From: Chloroflexota bacterium
GTDB taxonomy: Bacteria > Chloroflexota > Dormibacteria > Dormibacterales > Dormibacteraceae
Direction: 5' to 3'
DNA length: 7,313 nt
Assembly: GCA_005880175.1 (NCBI GenBank)
Contig: VBJR01000022.1
Coordinates: 1 to 7,313, forward strand
The notes below the pieces were generated by a model. The model had not been told where the DNA came from. It made no database searches and saw only the letters and a program-made list of their open reading frames with translations. This document shows, in pieces, positions 5,766 through 7,313 of the stretch (positions are counted from its first letter, which is position 1; each line of letters starts with the position of its first letter). The translations under genes were made by a program, and so were the position numbers.

Positions 5766-6747
5766 CGCGGTCCGCCGCGTCCTCGCCTGGCGCTGGACCC
5801 GGCCGCTGCTGAGCAGCGCGGGCGGCCTCCTGCTGCTGGTCTACGTCATCCGGTCGGTGCCGCTCGCGGACCTGGGCGGGCACCTGCGCCCGCAGCACCC
5901 GGAGCCGCTGGTCGCGCTGCTCGGCCTCGTGCTGGCGGCGCAGCTGGTCCGCGCCGTGCGCTGGCGGTGCCTGCTCGCTCCGCTCGCCCGGGTGGCGGTC
6001 GTGGACGCGTTCTGGATCAACGCCGCGTCCGGCTTCCTGAACTACGTCGTGCCGATCCGGGCCGGCGAGGCCGTCCGCATGCTCTGGCTGTCGCGCCGCC
6101 ATCGCGTCGCCCCGGGCACGGCGCTCGGCTGCCTGGTGATGGACCACGTGTGCGACCTCTGCGGGGTGATCCTGGTCCTGGGCACCGGCGCGCTGCTGGC
6201 GGTCACCGCGGCGGCGCAGACCCCGGGCCTGCCGACGCTGCTGCTGGCGCTGTTGGGCGCGGTGGCGATGCTGGCCCTGATCGCCGGCACCGCCCGCCTC
6301 GGCCCCTGGCTGGCCCGCTCCCGGCTGGTGCCCGGCCGCTTCTCCCACCGGATCACCGGCCACGCGCTGGCGTTCCAGGCCGCGACCGGGCTCGCCCGCA
6401 CGCCGGACCGGGTGGCGCTGCTGGCGGTCTCCTCGGCGACCGCCACCCTGTGCGACGGGCTGGCGTTCGCGATGCTCCTGCGCTCGCTGGGCCTCGGCGT
6501 CTCCGTCGTCTCGGCGGTGGTGACCCAGGTGACGCTGCTGTACGCGACGGTCCTGCCGTCGGCGCCCGGCTACCTGGGCAGCCTGGAGGCGGCCGGCACG
6601 TTCATCATGTCGCACGGCCTCGGGCTGGGCGCGGGCTCGGCGGCGGGGGCGGTGCTGCTCTGGCACGCGGCCGGCGCCGCGATCATCCTCGGGGTCGGGG
6701 CGCTCGCGCTGGTCAACCTGCGGGGACAGTTCGCGCTCCGCGCGTGA
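5758..6747 (+). CDS. Flippase-like integral membrane protein (UPF0104 / TIGR00374, lysylphosphatidylglycerol synthase TM-domain family)
   Basis: The 329-residue protein is very hydrophobic, with about eight predicted membrane spans (near 17-33, 50-66, 82-100, 133-152, 158-178, 218-242, 247-266, 295-320). Family marks are AVRWRCLLAP (66-75), a NAASGFLNYVVPIRAGEAVR region (88-107), LGCLVMDHVCDLCG (123-136) and LPSAPGYLGSLEAAG (266-280). This matches the membrane domain shared with MprF and with stand-alone proteins called flippase-like. Only the membrane part is present; no aminoacyl-transferase (GNAT-like) domain follows. The TTG start at 5758 overlaps the hydrolase stop (TTGCGTAG), with only a weak CCGAGG upstream, so translational coupling is expected. 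The family often sits near glycosyltransferase or lipid genes, and substrates are mostly unproven. The last 35 bases overlap a gene on the opposite strand. Confidence 0.88.
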   Translation: MRSAVRRVLAWRWTRPLLSSAGGLLLLVYVIRSVPLADLGGHLRPQHPEPLVALLGLVLAAQLVRAVRWRCLLAPLARVAVVDAFWINAASGFLNYVVPIRAGEAVRMLWLSRRHRVAPGTALGCLVMDHVCDLCGVILVLGTGALLAVTAAAQTPGLPTLLLALLGAVAMLALIAGTARLGPWLARSRLVPGRFSHRITGHALAFQAATGLARTPDRVALLAVSSATATLCDGLAFAMLLRSLGLGVSVVSAVVTQVTLLYATVLPSAPGYLGSLEAAGTFIMSHGLGLGAGSAAGAVLLWHAAGAAIILGVGALALVNLRGQFALRA

Positions 6748-7313
6748 CCAGCTCGGCCCCGTACCAGGCCACGGCCCGCTCCAGGGCCGGGCCGACCGGG
6801 CCGGGGCGGAAGCCGAGCTCGTCCGCCGCCCGGGCGCCGTCCACGTGCATGCGGTGCCGGGACATGCGGACGCCCTCCAGCGGCACGGCCGGCCGGGCGC
6901 CGGGCCGTAAGCGGCAGCGCAGCTCGTCGGCGTGGGCCAGGATCAGCGCCGCCGCGTAGGGGATGCGCAGCCGGGGCACCCGGCGGCCGCAGATCGGACC
7001 GAGCAGCTCCCACACGGCGTCGAGCGACAGGTTCTCGCCGGCCAGCAGGTACCGCGCGCCGGGCCGGCCGCGCTCCAGGGCGAGGACGTGGCCGCGGGCG
7101 ACGTCCTCGACCGATACCAGGTTCAGGCCGCCGGCGGGCGGCCGCACGACCATCCGGCCGCGCAGGAAGTCGAGGACGAGCTGGCCGGTCGGGGTCGGCT
7201 TCCAGTCGCCAGGGCCGACCGGCGCCGTGGGCAGGACGCGGACGACCGGCAGCTGCGCGGCGAGCGCGGCCCGCTCCTGGCCGACCTTCGAGCGGTGGTA
7301 CGCCGAGGCGTCC
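6713..7313 (-). CDS. NAD-dependent epimerase/dehydratase, HpnA-like (hopanoid-associated sugar epimerase group), C-terminal two-thirds; 5' end outside window
   Basis: Reading the minus strand from base 7312, the open frame runs 199 residues to a TGA at 6715-6713. It starts inside the protein at DASAYHRSKVGQERAAL, which holds the YxxxK catalytic pair (Tyr at 7300-7298, Lys at 7288-7286) of extended short-chain dehydrogenases. It continues with LPTAPVGPGDWKPTPTGQ, then GGLNLVSVEDVARGHVLALE, GARYLLAGENLSL, and near the end DELGFRPGPVGPALERAVAW. These match HpnA-type epimerases, near dihydroflavonol-4-reductase-like proteins, of about 330 residues. The Rossmann NAD-binding third, including GxxGxxG, lies outside the window. 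HpnA is named from hopanoid gene clusters, but many homologues lie elsewhere, so the hopanoid role is only a hint. An internal ATG at 7153-7151 is not the start, since homology extends well upstream. The gene converges on the flippase gene and overlaps it by 35 bases. Confidence 0.88.
   Translation of the reverse strand, partial: DASAYHRSKVGQERAALAAQLPVVRVLPTAPVGPGDWKPTPTGQLVLDFLRGRMVVRPPAGGLNLVSVEDVARGHVLALERGRPGARYLLAGENLSLDAVWELLGPICGRRVPRLRIPYAAALILAHADELRCRLRPGARPAVPLEGVRMSRHRMHVDGARAADELGFRPGPVGPALERAVAWYGAELVTRGARTVPAG

Noticed and set aside
5707..6666. Minus-strand open frame of 319 codons opposite the flippase gene
   Set aside because: The plus strand encodes a clear membrane protein with family motifs. 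The antisense product is Arg/Gln/Gly-rich without structure.
5967..6959. Plus-strand open frame of 330 codons running through the flippase gene and into the epimerase region
   Set aside because: It is out of frame with the membrane protein, very rich in Gly, Arg, Pro and Ala, and runs antisense to the HpnA-like gene.
7151..7153. ATG on the minus strand as the start of a short epimerase gene
   Set aside because: The frame stays open to the window edge and the upstream 53 residues carry the YxxxK motif and other family residues, so the gene starts outside the window.

Overview
The window is very GC-rich (third codon positions are almost all G or C) and looks like bacterial chromosomal housekeeping sequence. 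The order ylxM-ffh-rpsP-khpA-rimM-trmD-rplS-rnhB-yraN is a conserved SRP / ribosome-maturation locus. The GC content, the frequent GTG and TTG starts, two TANNNT-type -10 boxes placed almost on top of start codons that lack Shine-Dalgarno sequences, and a khpA gene directly after rpsP all suggest an actinobacterial-type genome. It may be a deep-branching or uncultured lineage. YlxM beside ffh is more familiar from Firmicutes, so the phylum is an inference and no species is claimed.

Region 1 (1-3773, + strand) is one tightly packed unit. It holds the tail of YlxM, Ffh (SRP54), ribosomal protein S16, a KhpA-type KH-domain RNA-binding protein, RimM (30S maturation factor), TrmD (tRNA m1G37 methyltransferase) and ribosomal protein L19. 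Genes overlap or abut: ylxM/ffh by 1 base, rpsP/khpA by 53 bases, rimM/trmD by 0 bases. They are almost certainly co-transcribed, and several are probably translationally coupled. Together they make membrane-targeting, ribosome-assembly and decoding-fidelity factors. KhpA carries an unusual Gly/Arg/Tyr-rich N-terminal extension, and L19 has an extended tail ending in acidic residues.

Region 2 (3774-4816, + strand) starts with a 69-base spacer holding nested inverted repeats and a plausible sigma70-type promoter, then rnhB (RNase HII) and yraN (nuclease-fold UPF0102 protein), which overlap. The signal peptidase gene lepB, often found between rplS and rnhB, is absent. The RNase HII keeps all four catalytic carboxylates but has Leu in place of Arg in its GRG motif.

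Region 3 (4817-7313) departs from the housekeeping block. A near-leaderless promoter drives an alpha/beta hydrolase whose stop codon overlaps the start of a multi-pass flippase-like membrane protein (UPF0104 / TIGR00374 type). Converging on it from the minus strand, and overlapping its 3' end by 35 bases, is the C-terminal part of an NAD-dependent epimerase closely resembling the hopanoid-associated HpnA group. The three may serve lipid or polyprenyl-linked envelope metabolism, but the substrate cannot be read from sequence. I saw no tRNA, rRNA, CRISPR array, insertion sequence or phage gene. I see no wholly new system; the most unusual points are the KhpA extension, the RNase HII motif change, the near-leaderless promoters and the hydrolase/flippase pair.
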